Part shown: positions 1-11,383 of the stretch, one piece after another | Numbering within the stretch: position 1 is the first letter of the stretch | How the letters are laid out: each line of letters begins with the position of its first letter | NCBI GenBank assembly: GCA_047967505.1 | Contig: CM106538.1 | Origin: Dipteris shenzhenensis | Lineage: Eukaryota > Polypodiophyta > Polypodiopsida > Gleicheniales | Length of the DNA stretch: 64,000 nt | Direction: 5' to 3' (one strand) | Made by a program: the position numbers and the translations under genes | Notes under the pieces: generated by a model | Seen by the model: only the letters and a program-made list of their open reading frames with translations | The model's database searches: none | What the model was told of the DNA's origin: nothing

Positions 1-950
1 GGGCTCACGTGGGGATCCAATGGCTGGGTGGTAAATGAAGCCAAGCCCTCTTTAGAGTTTTGACAATTATTAACAAAAGGAACATGTAGAATATGACAAC
101 CTCATAATGATACAAATGAAAATGACCCAACCCACCTAACAGTGCATGTTGGACACAACACCACCGATGGGAATATGTATGACATTGGATTGGATATGCC
201 TTCATTATGGAAGCAGCGAAGAAATTCTATGCACACACAAACTCGAGTGGATTACATTAACCAAATGTGCTTGCGACTAGTACCACAAGAACACACTTTT
301 CCACACCTCTACTACACAAACTCTCAAACAAATAAGCACAATCAAAAGGCCTTGCATCTCTCTATCAGCAACTAGAAACATATCTTTAGAGATATAGACA
401 ACTACTTTAAGGCAATGCCCACAAAATTGAAACTATTAGAAGACCATAAAATGACAAATGATCTATGTACAATAATAGAATTTAAAAAAGGCATGTTAGT
501 TGAACTATGCTCATGAAACCTCAACCAACAAGATGGCTTGGTAAATGGAGTTGATGGTATCTTCATGACATCATCAACTTATATGACAACGGAGATCATT
601 TGGATACTATTTCCTCACAAAGACACTGGCTTGCAAACAAGAACTGCAAATAAGAATGCATTCACACCATCTATACATACAGACTAGATACCCATATTTA
701 GAATCACAAGAATCCTCACATGAGAGAAATTCCCTATACAACCAGTAGCAGCAAGAACAATCCATTGAGCTTAGGGGATGACAATGCAAAATCTTGCTTC
801 CTCGCCAAAAGAAGTGCGTACACATGGGTTCACATACATAGTGTTATCTTGCATAAAAGACATACAAAACCTATACTTACTTGACCCATGATAGCTTCAA
901 TGTTCATAGCAATGTTCAAAAGGAAATGGAGTGACTCACTAGAGAAGCAT
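1..950 (+). pseudogene. PIF1-like helicase C-terminus of a decayed Helitron (Helentron type)
   Basis: Reading through several stops and frame changes gives the C-terminal third of a PIF1-family helicase as found in Helitron RepHel proteins. Visible pieces are INQMCLRLVPQEHTFPHLYY and TNSQTNKHNQKA near 215-350, a 'GMLVELC' and 'NQQDGLVNGVDGIF' stretch near 490-565, and the late helicase motif 'PIQPVAARTIH' followed by 'QGMTM' near 730-790, then 'TYIVLSCIKDIQNLYLL' near 830-880. In living PIF1 helicases these segments unwind DNA; Helitrons use them for rolling-circle transposition. The N-terminal Rep nuclease and Walker A part must lie upstream of the window. It is directly followed in the same orientation by an endonuclease domain, which is the order known from Helentrons. 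Stops inside the frame make it a pseudogene. Family assignment comes from motif recognition only. Confidence 0.72.
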
Positions 951-959
951 CATGGAAAA

Positions 960-1620
960 CTATAATGTAGCTTACATTGGAAGACATAGACACAAATACA
1001 TTACTCATTCAATCACTCAACACAAGATCCCTACCAAAAGATGAGGCGGATATTAACAAAATAAACCATATCATGAACTCATATATCATTTGCTTACAAG
1101 AATCTCGAACAAAACATCCAAAAGCATTTGTGTCTAATAACTTCCACACAATCGCTAACTACTCCCACTCAGGGTCATACAGACTAGTTAGAAAAACCAT
1201 TTTTGATACAAATTCTTGAACATTCAATAGAACAAGGGATTCAAATTACAAGTGTTGAAATAAGTGAGAAAGGGGATCTTACATCATCTTAAACATCTAT
1301 AGAACCCCATCCATAAAATACAATATGTTCATCTCCTACCTCAAGAGCATACTAGCAAACATTATGGAAATTAGCACAAGAATAATATTGATAGGGGACT
1401 TCAATATTGATATGTTAAAGAAAACACCACAATCAACCAATCTCCAAAACATGATGTCTTTCGATTAAATTGCAATTCAATGAACCCACTACAACTTAGA
1501 CGTCTCAACTAGACCACATCTGGCCCAACATTCACGTAACTAACAAACATGTAGGAACATCTTTTGCATATTGTACTGACCACTCCATCATATACCTATA
1601 CACATAAATGAAAAGGCAAC
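960..1620 (+). pseudogene. EEP (endonuclease/exonuclease/phosphatase) domain of the same Helentron-like element
   Basis: An open stretch at 977-1219 begins with LIQSLNTRSLPKDEADINKI and continues to IICLQES, the first EEP signatures (N in SLNTRSL, catalytic E in LQES). After frame changes the sequence continues with NIYRTPSIKYNMFISYLKS (about 1290-1350), IILIGDFNIDML (about 1380-1418; the GDFN metal-binding signature), SQLDHIWPN (about 1502-1530) and a terminal TDHS (about 1576-1590). The order of these motifs is that of AP-endonuclease-like domains of LINEs, Penelope elements and Helentrons. The helicase remnant immediately upstream favours the Helentron reading over a LINE. At least three frame breaks are present, so it is inactive. 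No 3' terminal hairpin or CTRR end was identified after 1620. Confidence 0.72.
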
Positions 1621-2700
1621 AGTTCTCTTGCTTTTCCTGCCAGCCTAGTAGCCACCAGTTTCCTAGCTTGAAGTTAGCTCGATGGCCATCAATCTCCTAG
1701 ATCGCTTGCCAACCTGATAGCCTTCCTATTACTTACTCTCATGCATCCATGGTGAACATCTGCCATCATTATTTCCTCTTAAGCTTAGACCCTACTCCTT
1801 GTAACTTTTGTTTCCTTTGCATAGTGGGTCCCTCTACATATTTTGAGTTTCAAGACCCTCTATTTAGCTCACGATTTAGACTGGGCAAAGAGTAGCCAAG
1901 CAAATCAAAGCATCTAAGAGAATCCTCACTCAAGAGAATCCTTCAAATTAGTGTGAGAAATCACAAGACAAATTAATCCATTAGAAAGAAGTAGGGTAAT
2001 CTCCACATTGATAACACTTAGATGTTGCATCATCTTTAAAATCCCAGATAGATTCTTAATGATACCATTGACATGTAACACATCGGTCAATGTGAAATTC
2101 CTTGCCATTATTTTGTTCTAGATAATACTAAACCATGGTAGACAATCATTGGCTTATTTCATATATGTTTTGCGATCAGAATATACTTAAGGTAGTACAT
2201 TCTTTGTTGTAAATATATGCATATACATAGTTGCCATCATCCTAGTGTCTAAGATAGGGACATGAAATGCATCTCCACATCCCTTTTGAGGAACCATTTT
2301 TCCTTATTTACTTGAGATATGTCTTGTATCAAAAACTTAATAGCTTAATTAAATGAGAGTAGACAAACATTTGAATACTATAAAGTGCTACATCCCACTT
2401 CTCATAAGTTGGTTCTCAGTAATCTTGGATAATCATAGAAATTGGCAAATCATGTGTTGGATTATGTCCTAACGATAATGCAAAATCTATCACTAGTGTA
2501 ATTGTATCCTTCAGTAATTTGAGATCTTGTCTTAGTTGGCTCTTTTAGTTCTCAACCATAAATCTAAGGTATGTTCATATATACAATATCCTTGTTTGAA
2601 ATTATGTTTGCTCGAGGAAATTGATCTTCCAACACATTCAAAAAATTAACGCCATAAAGAAAAAGGCACTACATATGAAATTATTTGTAATAAGCCATAT
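1620..2700. other. Stretch without a supportable gene; possible Copia scrap
   Basis: No protein-coding signal convinced me here. A short minus-strand frame at 1926-2108 contains TLTDVLHVNGIIKNLSGILK, which resembles the linker between protease and GAG-pre-integrase in Copia polyproteins (consensus-like DVLHVPxLxKNLxS). It lacks the flanking D-S-G protease site and the CHxxxGH region, so it is at most a scrap of an old element. Confidence 0.3.
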
Positions 2701-3240
2701 GATTCAACATGGTAACAAACTTAATGATTGGACCAGCCATTATGGACTAAACCAGCTTGGTGGTTGGAAGCAACTAGGTGGGAAATGAGCTTCCAGCAGA
2801 TTAAGAAGATTACACTATTAAAAAAATAAAATATATTCATCAACACAACAAGCTTATTAACTAGACCAATGGGCTAGTTTTAGCACCATCTAGTTGTAAG
2901 ACAAGACCAAATATGTACTATTCCAACCATTGGGTTAGTGCCCAACTAGCTTATTCTTGGACCATTGGGCTAGTCTCTAAACCAACCTAGTGATTAGAAT
3001 CGTGACGCTAGCCTGGTGGTTCTTGATTTGTTTTGACCAGTGGGCTAGTTTCTAAACCATTGTATTGGTATGATAGGTCCATGCTACTTGTTGTTCCAAA
3101 CATTGGGATAGATTAGGAGAGTTATCACATTGGTTCCTAAAGCCAACCAAGGTTTTGCCTAAACCAGCTTATTGTTTGAACAACCGGGATAATTTCAACA
3201 ATTGGAACCCTGATGCTAGTCTAATGTTTGTTAGTTGTTT
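2700..3240. repeat. Degenerate short interspersed repeat 'ACCATTGGGCTAGT'
   Basis: A motif close to ACCATTGGGCTAGT, often followed by 'TTCTAAACCA', recurs at irregular spacing (for example near 2862, 2924, 2960, 3032 and 3098), mixed with 'CTAGTGATTAG' and 'GGTGGTT' words. It reads like an old tandem repeat now diverged beyond a fixed period. No reading frame or structure explains it. Confidence 0.5.
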
Positions 3241-3669
3241 TGCAAAAGGACAATGGAAATGACTTACATTGTGTCAAACATGTTACTGCTCATTTGAAGG
3301 CCTTTGAATATTATTACTCCATAAGGAGCTACTCTTTGGGTTATTTCTTCCTTTTTAAACATTACAACCTTTAACCTAAAATGTCCTATGCCTTGACTAA
3401 GTTTTTCAACAGCCCTTGCTTGATTCTCTTACAAGAGGTGACAAGTTGCATCATTCCATATGACACCTTAGTTTAATGAAAGTGAACTAAGAATAGAGAC
3501 TAGTTATTTTGTCTACTTGTAAAAATAGAAGTAGACTATTCACAAAAGTGTATTTTTCTTCCCTGCCGATGGGCACAAATTCCCCATCTTCCAATGTTTG
3601 CTCTTTGTCAATAGTTTGCCTTGTAATTAGTGAATACAATAAGAGATCACCTTTTTCCCAGCCATAAGA

Positions 3670-3850
3670 TAGGAGTCCCAATAGGCCTTGGTAGCCAAAT
3701 GGACATGCCAACAGGCCTTGGTAGCCCTAAAGAAATTGCAATGAGGTGGTTCTTGGTTTTTGGACACGTGGTTCTTGTTTTTTGGACACATGGTTTTTAG
3801 TACATGAGGGTGTTTGGTATCAATACCAAAGCATCAATACCAAAGAATGG
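3670..3850. repeat. Cluster of short direct duplications
   Basis: Three small duplications lie together: 'AGGCCTTGGTAGCC' twice (about 3684 and 3714), a 'TGGTTCTTG...TTTTTTGGACAC' unit two to three times (about 3747-3800), and 'ATCAATACCAAAG' twice (about 3820-3845). They look like replication-slippage products in otherwise non-coding sequence. Confidence 0.55.
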
Positions 3851-3859
3851 TGTTGTGTG

Positions 3860-5240
3860 CATGACCATATTAAGGAAATTTTAGGCAAGTTATTGTGGCT
3901 AGGAAGCGGCAAATTTTGGGTAATGATTACTTCAATCTTTCCTTAGTCACATGCAAGACAACCATTGTGATGGATGGAATTAAACATCATGCATGCCAAC
4001 AAATTGGAACTCAATCTACTTAATCACATGCAAGCCTATGGCCGGCACTATTTCCTCTTGAGTTTGACTCTCACTCCTTGTATTGTTTCCTCTCAATCTT
4101 ACTCCCATATTGCACTTAGGCATCTTGAAATTCCTTTAGTTTTTATCCCATGTACATAATATATCTCTTTGGACACACCAAGTTCTCAAAACTCATCGTC
4201 TAGCTCCTCTGTCACTCTTGAATTCATGAACTACAATCCCTCTGCATAGTAAAGAGATGCTCCCCTAGTCTTCCAAAATGGTCATTCAAGGTGCCCAATA
4301 TGCATCCCATTATCAACTTCACCAGCATGAAGAATACCATGAATATGAGCGAGAGATATATTGTATGTCGAAATCAAAAAGTTCACATTGATGAAAGGTT
4401 AATTGCGCATGTTCTTGGCATCCCTTGAGGTACTTTGCAAGCAAGTTATTTGGACAATCCATGGAATAAAAAGGAACTTCAAGATTCTTCCCTGACACTC
4501 AAATTAGCAAATATTGTGGAGTTAAGGCTTCAAGTATTCCACCATATGTTCACAATATTTTGAAGGAGACAAAGAAATTCTTTACAAACTATGAAGTTTT
4601 GGCAAGTTCAGATTGCAGTAGAGAAAATGAATGGATGTTTGGTCTCTTTCATAAAGGCAATCTCCAAGACTATGCCATATTGTCATCTCAGACCATTAGA
4701 ATTGGAGTGCATTTGATGGGACTAATTTCAAAGAAATTACGAAGAACTATAAAGAAGAAATAGGTGAAGCTATTGATGGATGGTTGCACTACATGAGAGA
4801 CAACTTGGGGAGGGTGTAGAAGCCAAGGTAGAGTAGGCACAAGCTTAGGTAAAGGAAGACCAAGAGAAGGCCTTACATGTTTGAGAATAAGCTGAGGCTA
4901 TTGAGGCCTAAGAAACGGAAGACAAAAAATGGTCAAGCAAGAAAAGCATAGAAGAGAAGCACAGGAGAAGTGCATTGATTCTTTGTGATGCTCAAAGGCC
5001 ATGAAAGGAGGTTCTTTACTAATAGCTTGGCAACATGTAGAGCCCTTTGAATATTGAGAAAAACAATAATGATTGATTAGTTAAAAAGGATAATGCACAA
5101 ACTAGAGAGTAGTGATGTAGGAGTCACAAGAGAGCTTCAAAGCCAAGAAGGATGCAGATCAGGTAGACAGCAGCCATAGTGAGGATGAGAATGTGCAATA
5201 TTGGCAAGATAAGCACAACTCCCATCCTATATATTAAATT
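3860..5240 (+). pseudogene. Decayed unidentified reading frame
   Basis: With frame changes, a plus-strand protein-like text can be followed from about 4290 to 4980: DERLIAHVLGIP and ASYLDNPWNKKELQDS (about 4390-4490), a longer open piece at 4560-4763, and a charged E/K/A-rich tail (about 4800-4980). The mixture of a folded-looking part and an acidic/basic tail could fit a gag-like or plant-mobile-domain-like protein, but I do not recognise the family. Multiple stops interrupt it. 3860-4290 and 4980-5240 hold nothing I can name. Confidence 0.25.
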
Positions 5241-5416
5241 ACATGGTCTATGATAGCAGCCTTCTTCATTCAAGAATCTATGTATATGAGGCAGGTTTGG
5301 TTTCATTTAGGGATGATGTGGTATGGGTGAAAAAAGTATTGTTGGTTTTTTTTAATGGTAGTTACTTACACATCATGAAAGCAACGCATGATAAATTGAT
5401 TAAGAATGTACCCTTC

Positions 5417-5593
5417 TTGAATGTGTTTTGAAGCCTATTCAATCTTGCTTTCAAACAAAAGAGCAACGAAAAAGTTATTTTTGGTTTGAAAAAGGATTCC
5501 CCGAGGGATTTGTGTGAGGCTCTTAAGTTCATTTTGAATGTGTTTTGAAGCCTATTCACTCTTGCTTTCAACAAAAGAGTAGCAAAAAAGTAT
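5417..5593. repeat. Two ~57-bp direct repeats
   Basis: The segment starting GAATGTGTTTTGAAGCCTAT at about 5418-5475 recurs at about 5535-5592 with few changes, separated by about 60 bp. It is a local segmental duplication in non-coding sequence; the intervening sequence contains no gene. Confidence 0.8.
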
Positions 5594-5599
5594 AGTAGT

Positions 5600-7024
5600 G
5601 TGTCACACTATCCTCATTTCATTTATTGCTAATGTTATGCTACAATCTTTTGATCAGGTCTGTATGGAGTATTATCCAATCATTGAATTTTACAAATGCA
5701 TGGAGTATCACGATGATTCACTGAATTTTATACAAATCTAGAAGAATTTGGCAATGAAAAGAGAATGTACTCTAGTTACAACTTTGTTGTTGGTATGGTC
5801 AACTTGCATTATGATTTCATTGTACAGTGCTAGGATTGTAAAGAATTCTTCTTTGGGCAGGATGGGGGGTTAAGCTCTATAACTCTTAGGGATTTGACTA
5901 TTGTATACATCTACAATCCATCCCTGAGGTTTTTTTTTAAAATGCAAACATGAAGGAGATGCTAAGAAGTTTGAAGAGAACATCAGAAAGAAATCATCCT
6001 GTGAAGAGTGACTAATATTGTGAATCCTTTTTGTCAATTACCTATTTAAGCAAGAATCCCCCCCCCCCCCCAAAAAAAAAAAAGTGCACAAGCAAAGCAA
6101 GATTCCAAAGAGCAAGTTGAATAGGCTAACAAGTGTCACGACTTTGATGGCCCAAAGTAATTTGATTGCCAAGAACTTTTGAGGGATCTCTAGTGACAAT
6201 CAGTCTCTAACCGTTTTAATTATAAATTGATAAAGGAATTATGCTTTATAATTTGTACACATGTACGAAGTGTTCATATAGAAATTTTCAGTCACTCATC
6301 ATAACCTCTCTCGAAAGTGTTTCTTCTTTTATGTACATTATTGAATCTATTGTTTTTACCATCCAAATTTTAATGCTAGTAGGAATTTACCTACATAGTA
6401 ATAGGAGAACTGTTTTAAAGCAAGAGTGTTGCCAATAGAATCCTCATGTATTCTTTGTAGGTCATCTAGATATTGATCCCTTTACATACTACGGATGTCA
6501 CATGCCCAAACCTTTTTATTGTATTGTAACGTACATGCTTTCGGTAACACTTAAAACTCAGAGTTGGCCTTTGATTGTTGAAGCATGCAAATTGGTATGT
6601 AGGGGGTTGCTGGAAGAAATAAAGAATGTGTCCTTTCTAGCTTTAGCCTTTTTGTAACGAAATAAGCAGTAACATGCCCTAACTTGCATAGAATGCTTGT
6701 TTTTCTTACTCTAAGTTGTTGCAGGTATTGTGCAAATAGGTTTAATCAGCTCTTGTAATGAAGCTTTCTAATGTTTTTTTATAACAACTCTCTTAGTCTT
6801 TTGTAAGCAAGGAGCATGTTTCTTCAAATATGGAAAATGCGCTGATGTGTCAAGCTGTCATTATCACTACCCAACTTGTCATAGAGGCTATAGAGAACAT
6901 GTAGATCTTTCAATTTTGCAGAATTTTGAAATGATAGTTTACATAAGGGCGGTGACAATCTACAATACTTGTGGTATACATATGCAAATTAGGCTATGCC
7001 GAATGAGCTTCTTTATATGGTCAC

Positions 7025-7025
<1 letters not shown>
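5600..7025. other. Gene-free stretch with a C-run/A-run junction
   Basis: No supportable gene. A run of about 14 C followed by about 12 A lies at 6057-6082; a run like this is prone to length variation and assembly error. Small open frames at 6241-6438 and 6847-7119 have no recognisable composition, and the latter is largely the (CT)n tract. Confidence 0.6.

Positions 7026-7027
<2 letters not shown>

Positions 7028-7114
<87 letters not shown>
7028..7114. repeat. (CT)n microsatellite, about 43 units
   Basis: Uninterrupted CT dinucleotides over 87 bases. The length suggests a currently polymorphic locus; long CT/GA tracts are also common in plant 5' leaders, but no gene follows closely here. 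Confidence 0.97.
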
Positions 7115-7118
<4 letters not shown>

Positions 7119-7600
7119 GTTGGGAAATCAAGGTGTGTTTTAAGATTTAATAGTCCCATCAATAAATGAATCATACCATCATTTAGACACAGGGAAAAAT
7201 ATTTTAGACAACTAAATTAAATATTTTTTACAAATTGTAACAAAATTTGGAAGATTTCATTAATATAGAGTTTGCCAAAAAAATTGACACAAAGGAGAAT
7301 GTTAACTAATATTGAGTTTGCACAAGAAAACCACAAGATTGGTAAAAAAAGGTATTGAATCCATCAGATAGTCCAGGTTGTGAGGTCAGAGCCCTCTTAC
7401 CTGCCATCATCCAAACGAAACTAGGTGTTACAATATCATATAGTTTCGTTCTGGTCAACAGGTAATGCCTGACTTGTTATGCTTTACCTAAGAACTACAT
7501 ATCCCCTTAGATTCCAAAGTTCAAAAGAAAATGGTATTTTAGAATAACTTTGAATATGAAGGCATATTCCTCACCCATGAGTGAGAAAACAAAAAAGATT
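7115..7600. other. AT-rich non-coding sequence downstream of the putative OB-fold gene
   Basis: No open frame, repeat or recognised motif beyond A/T-rich text. It lies 3' of the minus-strand gene candidate at 7656-10425 and may include its 3' untranslated sequence; no polyadenylation signal was assigned. Confidence 0.4.
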
Positions 7601-7750
7601 TGGGGGATAGTCCACACCCATTAATGAACACCATACCACATAATAATTCATCCTCTTATGTGAAACACTCCCAAGGTGGGGTAGTCCACACCCTTAAGCA
7701 AAAAAAGATAAAAAGATCAATACGGGGGGTATTCCACACCTTTAAGTAAT
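7598..7750. repeat. Three short tandem-like units 'GGGGTAGTCCACACCCTTAA'
   Basis: Variants of this 20-mer occur at about 7601, 7677 and 7724, each followed by A-rich spacer sequence. The unit overlaps the 3' end of the minus-strand open frame ending at 7656, so that end of the frame is probably repeat-derived rather than conserved coding sequence. Confidence 0.65.
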
Positions 7751-10425
7751 AGACACAAAAAAGAAACATATTAAGGTACCTATATCTAATTTCCAAAAAA
7801 GAAAAAGAAAACTCTGTACTTGTTACTTTTATAATAACAATTGCAATTGTCCCCATGACATTGGAAACTGGCTGGTTGGTAAAGTTGATGGCTTCACTAG
7901 CCCAAGGCACAAATGTGCAAAGTGAGTGATCAGACAGTAAATGAAGATTACCTTCAAAAGGCTTTCCTCTAATGATAGAAGTAGTAGCATCTACACGCAA
8001 GGAAAATTTTGATGTACCACCCTCAATTGAATGCTTTGCTACAACACTTGCCCCCTCTACTCTATAAAACTCACCAACTTGTAAGGAATTTACAAATTGG
8101 TGAATATAAGTGGAGGGGATGAGCAACATGATTGTATGTGCACAAAACTTGTCTGTAAAATCCCCTTTCAAGAAAGTAGGATATTTAGGATTTGCAACCT
8201 TGTATGTACTATATTTGCAAAGCAATTTTCCTTCATAAGAAAATTTATAAGGTGCACAATCAAATAGTTGTCCTATCGAGATAGAGATATTAATGAGTTT
8301 TCTCCCCCTACGAAGTTCTCTTTTGATGGAACTATAGCTTTGGCTATGGATAGAAGATAATGTGGCAAGGGTTTGTTTTGGTTGATATCATTAAGCCCAT
8401 TGTATGAATGAACTTTTTCATTGTCCTCTTTGGATTGAAGTTGTTTGCTTGCTGAAAATGCCAACGTTTGAAAAATAAATGACTTAATAGACTCTCAAAT
8501 GAAAATTGAATTACATGAACTATTCTAATTTCAAATTTATAAAATGAAATCAGTTTAATTCTAACAGCCACACATATGAAATTTAAATGAGAACAATGTA
8601 TTGCTCAAATGAGCATACATTTAAATTTAAAATGATTTTACTTTTGCTCTATTAAACTCTCTTAAACAAACAATGATAAATCAATTTTCATTCAAAGAAG
8701 TTTCTTAATCATAGTTGAAGCAAATAACATTACATTATCAATTATCAATCAGAGTCTATGTTTATTATTTCAATTGTACCTCTTTTGGGTTCCACTTTTC
8801 TAGTTTTGGAACAACGCTAGACACGAGAGGTAATTGTCGTTCTAAAATTAACATACTTTAGATTATGCTGAATCAACTTTTTCACTGAATTGAACAAAAA
8901 AATGAAAAACCAACCAAAATTGATGAAGGAAGAATGACATACAAAAAAAATGACAATTGAATTTATACCTTGTGCATAAGCCTCTTGTACCACCCCTTGA
9001 AAGTACTCTTCAAGAATCGGCATGGGCTTTTCTTTATCAAGGAGTTCTTCAAAAGGTTTTCTTTTGGAGATCTACTTGGAGAAGCAAGCAGAAAGTTTGA
9101 TTTTGGAGAAGGTGGAGATGTTGTTTTCTCAACATACGAGCATACGAAAAGTGCAGCACCACCTTTAAAACAATAAATAGTCTACAATAAGAACAATTGC
9201 ATATCAATCTAAATAATTAAAATGTAATGGTTTTCTAAAATGCAAAATCATTTATCCACAATGAAATTGAAGCAGCAAATTAAGAAGACTAACTACACAG
9301 GAACGACATACTCTGCTGCAACTGTATCACAGAGTGTTTGCATTGGTTAAAAGTGTCCACTCTGTACCTGTCTTGGACCACTCTATGCTAGCTAATGAAG
9401 CGAGAGCCACACAGTAAACCAATGCAGTAGAGCATGAAACGAGGACGTAATAGTAACAGTAAGCTTGGAAAACTACAGAAGAATTACCAGTAATAATAAG
9501 CTTGGAAAATTACATAAGGATTACCAATTTCGATTCTACAGAAGGATTACAAAACGGGTGCAATAGCTACATTGGAAGGCGTCAGCTATTACTTTCGACT
9601 CTGTGCAAACGTAATAGTAAGGTTGGAAAACTACATAAGGTTTACCGATTTCGATTCTACAGAGGGATTGCAAAACTGGTGCAATCGCTACTTTGGAAGG
9701 CGTCAGGTACTACTCCCCTTCCACCTTTCATGATCTAATCACGCAGTAAATCAACGCAGTAAACCATGAAAAGAGAACTGAGCCAATTTTTTTGCGAACG
9801 TAAACAGAAGTATTGAGCGTTCTATTCTCTGCGACCCAGAAGCGCGTGAACACTTTAATCTCTACTTTGGAAGGCGTCAAGTTGGAAAAGGTTCGAAACC
9901 ATTTAACGATGGATGATACTCACTGTTTACAAATTTTTGAACCAGAACCTACGAAATATACAGAGTTCGCTAAAGCTGATCGAGTCTGCATGCGGGAAAT
10001 TGTAGTTCCAAACGAAAGCTAGACAAGTAAAACGTTCACGGAATGGCCAGAACGATATTGAAGAAGACTGATTTGAAAGAAACGAAAGATGAAATGCGTG
10101 CACAACCACAAGCGAAAAACCAACGACAGTATAAAAAGCCATCGAGTTTAACCTTGATCGACGCTCGAATTCTTGATCACCTCTTTCTCCACTTCTTTGC
10201 CAAGAACTTTCTTCGAAGGCGGGGTAACGACGGTCATGAGCGACCCGAGGACAAACTTTGGCAAGACCTGCCAACAAAACCAAGCATTACGAAGCATAAA
10301 TAAGAGTAAAAGTAAGGGAAAATCGCAAAAAGCAATACATGACCCTTGCTAGACGTGGAGAATCCACAGGTACCCTTGACGAAGGCACAGCTATCAGTGT
10401 CCATGGATTCTGCTGAAGCGTCCAT
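7656..10425 (-). CDS. Putative multi-exon gene containing an OB-fold (RPA1-like) segment
   Basis: Several canonical splice signals line up on the minus strand downstream of a TATA box. A first exon may start at the ATG at 10425 (MDASAESMDTDSCAF) and end at a GT near 10374 or 10344. A second candidate runs 10267-10153, with a good TTGTTGGCAG acceptor and encoding VLPKFVLGSLMTVVTPPSKK in its best frame. A third ends in LEEYFQGVVQEAYAQ (donor near 8968) and joins in phase to an exon ending at about 8787 that encodes RQLPLVSSVVPKLEKWNPKE. The last large exon (8307-7827) is described separately. Exon 2 to exon 3 phase does not agree in my model, so an exon is missing or the gene is broken. The product, if an RPA1-like single-strand DNA-binding protein, would act in replication, repair or meiosis. 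Alternatively it is a captured or transposon-borne RPA fragment, since plant Helitrons carry such genes. Confidence 0.4.
7827..8307 (-). CDS. OB-fold-like exon of the putative RPA1-like gene
   Basis: An uninterrupted frame of about 160 residues starts after a possible acceptor (CTTCGTAG, 8308) with KLINISISIGQLFDCAPYKF and ends at a donor AAAA|GTAAC at 7826. The middle contains a pattern typical of OB folds of the RPA/DUF223 group: FCAHTIMLLIP, then FVNSLQVGEFYRVEGASVV, then KFSLRVDATTSI, that is strand, 'L-x-x-G-x-x-Y-x-[IV]' strand, and a strand ending in 'T-S-I'. The end (NFTNQPVSNVMGTIAIVI) is like the start of the next OB fold, where RPA1 proteins read 'VDVIGVV'. The family call rests on this pattern alone. 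The reading frame is one base out of register with the frame just upstream (8464-8273), which reads KENFVGG, so either a short intron or a frameshift lies there. Confidence 0.42.
9491..9735. repeat. Two tandem ~121-bp repeats plus partial copies
   Basis: The unit containing CTTGGAAAATTACATAAGG and ending in TTGGAAGGCGTCAG starts at about 9491 and again at about 9612 (landmark GGAAAA at 9503 and 9624), period 121. Partial copies are seen upstream (9461-9490, 'AAGCTTGGAAAACTAC') and downstream (9860-9885, 'CTACTTTGGAAGGCGTCAAG'). It lies inside what would be an intron of the minus-strand gene candidate. Confidence 0.85.
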
Positions 10426-10485
10426 AGAAGTAATCGTTCACAAAATTAGAAGAAATACGAATACGTTTCTTCAAACAGAGCGTCA

Positions 10486-10493
10486 TTTTTATA
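10486..10493 (-). promoter_or_regulatory. TATA box of the 7656-10425 gene candidate
   Basis: On the minus strand the sequence reads CTCTATAAAAATG; the TATAAAA core lies about 62 bp upstream of the candidate start codon at 10425, giving an expected transcription start near 10460 and a short leader. GC content rises noticeably from about 10200 to 11150, and ACGTG core motifs occur further upstream (about 11070 and 11143), as in plant promoters. Confidence 0.5.
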
Positions 10494-10499
10494 GAGATC

Positions 10500-11380
10500 G
10501 TGGAGGCAAGGGCAGCGCACTTCGTCAACTATTCCAAATCTAAGCGGAGGATTTGCAGAGTTATGGCACCGAATTCCCGCAGGCTACCTGCTGGCAATCA
10601 TTGATTTCAATTGTATACAATGCAGAGATTAGAAGCAAGAACCATACCTACGCAACGATACTCCTCCAACAATCAATTCGCAAAACAAAAACGCGCTGTC
10701 AGCATTCAATCCAGAAGCAGACCTGGAACATTCTCCGACCTGCGAATTTCTCCCAGACACCACAGAAGCCAATTGATATCCATCCGCCACAATAGAAGAG
10801 CCGACGCGCACAGTCCAAGACAGGACATAAGGAAATTCGGCGCAGAGAAGACGGCAGCAACGCAGAGAAGAGGGCTGGAGCCGCTGGACTGTGGGACTTG
10901 GAAATCGAAACACGGTAATTCGTTGACGATCTCGCGAGGCTCATAGAAGAGAAAAACACGGCGAACTCGTTCAACTCTCCTTGCATGTATTTATGCATGA
11001 AAGTGCATGCAATGGCAAACTGACACGCGGCAAAATTCCAAAGAAACGACGGCGCTTTCCAGCTGGACACGTGGCTGGCATGGACGGACCGCGCTCACCA
11101 AAATACATTCTGAACATGCAGTAAATGTCCAATCAAAACATCACACGTGGAATTTCAGGATAGTCAAAGCAGAAATTGCTTAATTTTTGCTTTGCCAAAA
11201 CCCAACGGGTGCTAAGGCAACCCCGAGGGCAGGCCAAAAAGAGCACCCGAGGGAGCGAGATTCCAATAAGGGAGTTTGGGCTCAAGAGTGTGGTTGGGGA
11301 TGAAAACCATGAAAAGGAAGAAGCTCGAAGGACTTTGGAGGAAAGCAATGTATATAAAAGAGCGCCAATTTTAAAAACTC
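10500..11380. other. GC-richer promoter-like region without a supported gene
   Basis: Compared with its neighbours this stretch has more GC and CpG. Overlapping open frames exist on both strands (for example 10611-10946 plus and 10699-11070 minus), but none has a recognisable product and they mask each other, which is expected where GC content removes stops. I read it as upstream sequence of the minus-strand gene candidate. Confidence 0.4.
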
Positions 11381-11383
11381 TTT

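Noticed and set aside
6847-7119. Open frame ending in a long Ser-Leu repeat
   Set aside because: The second half is the (CT)n microsatellite; the first half has no recognisable sequence.
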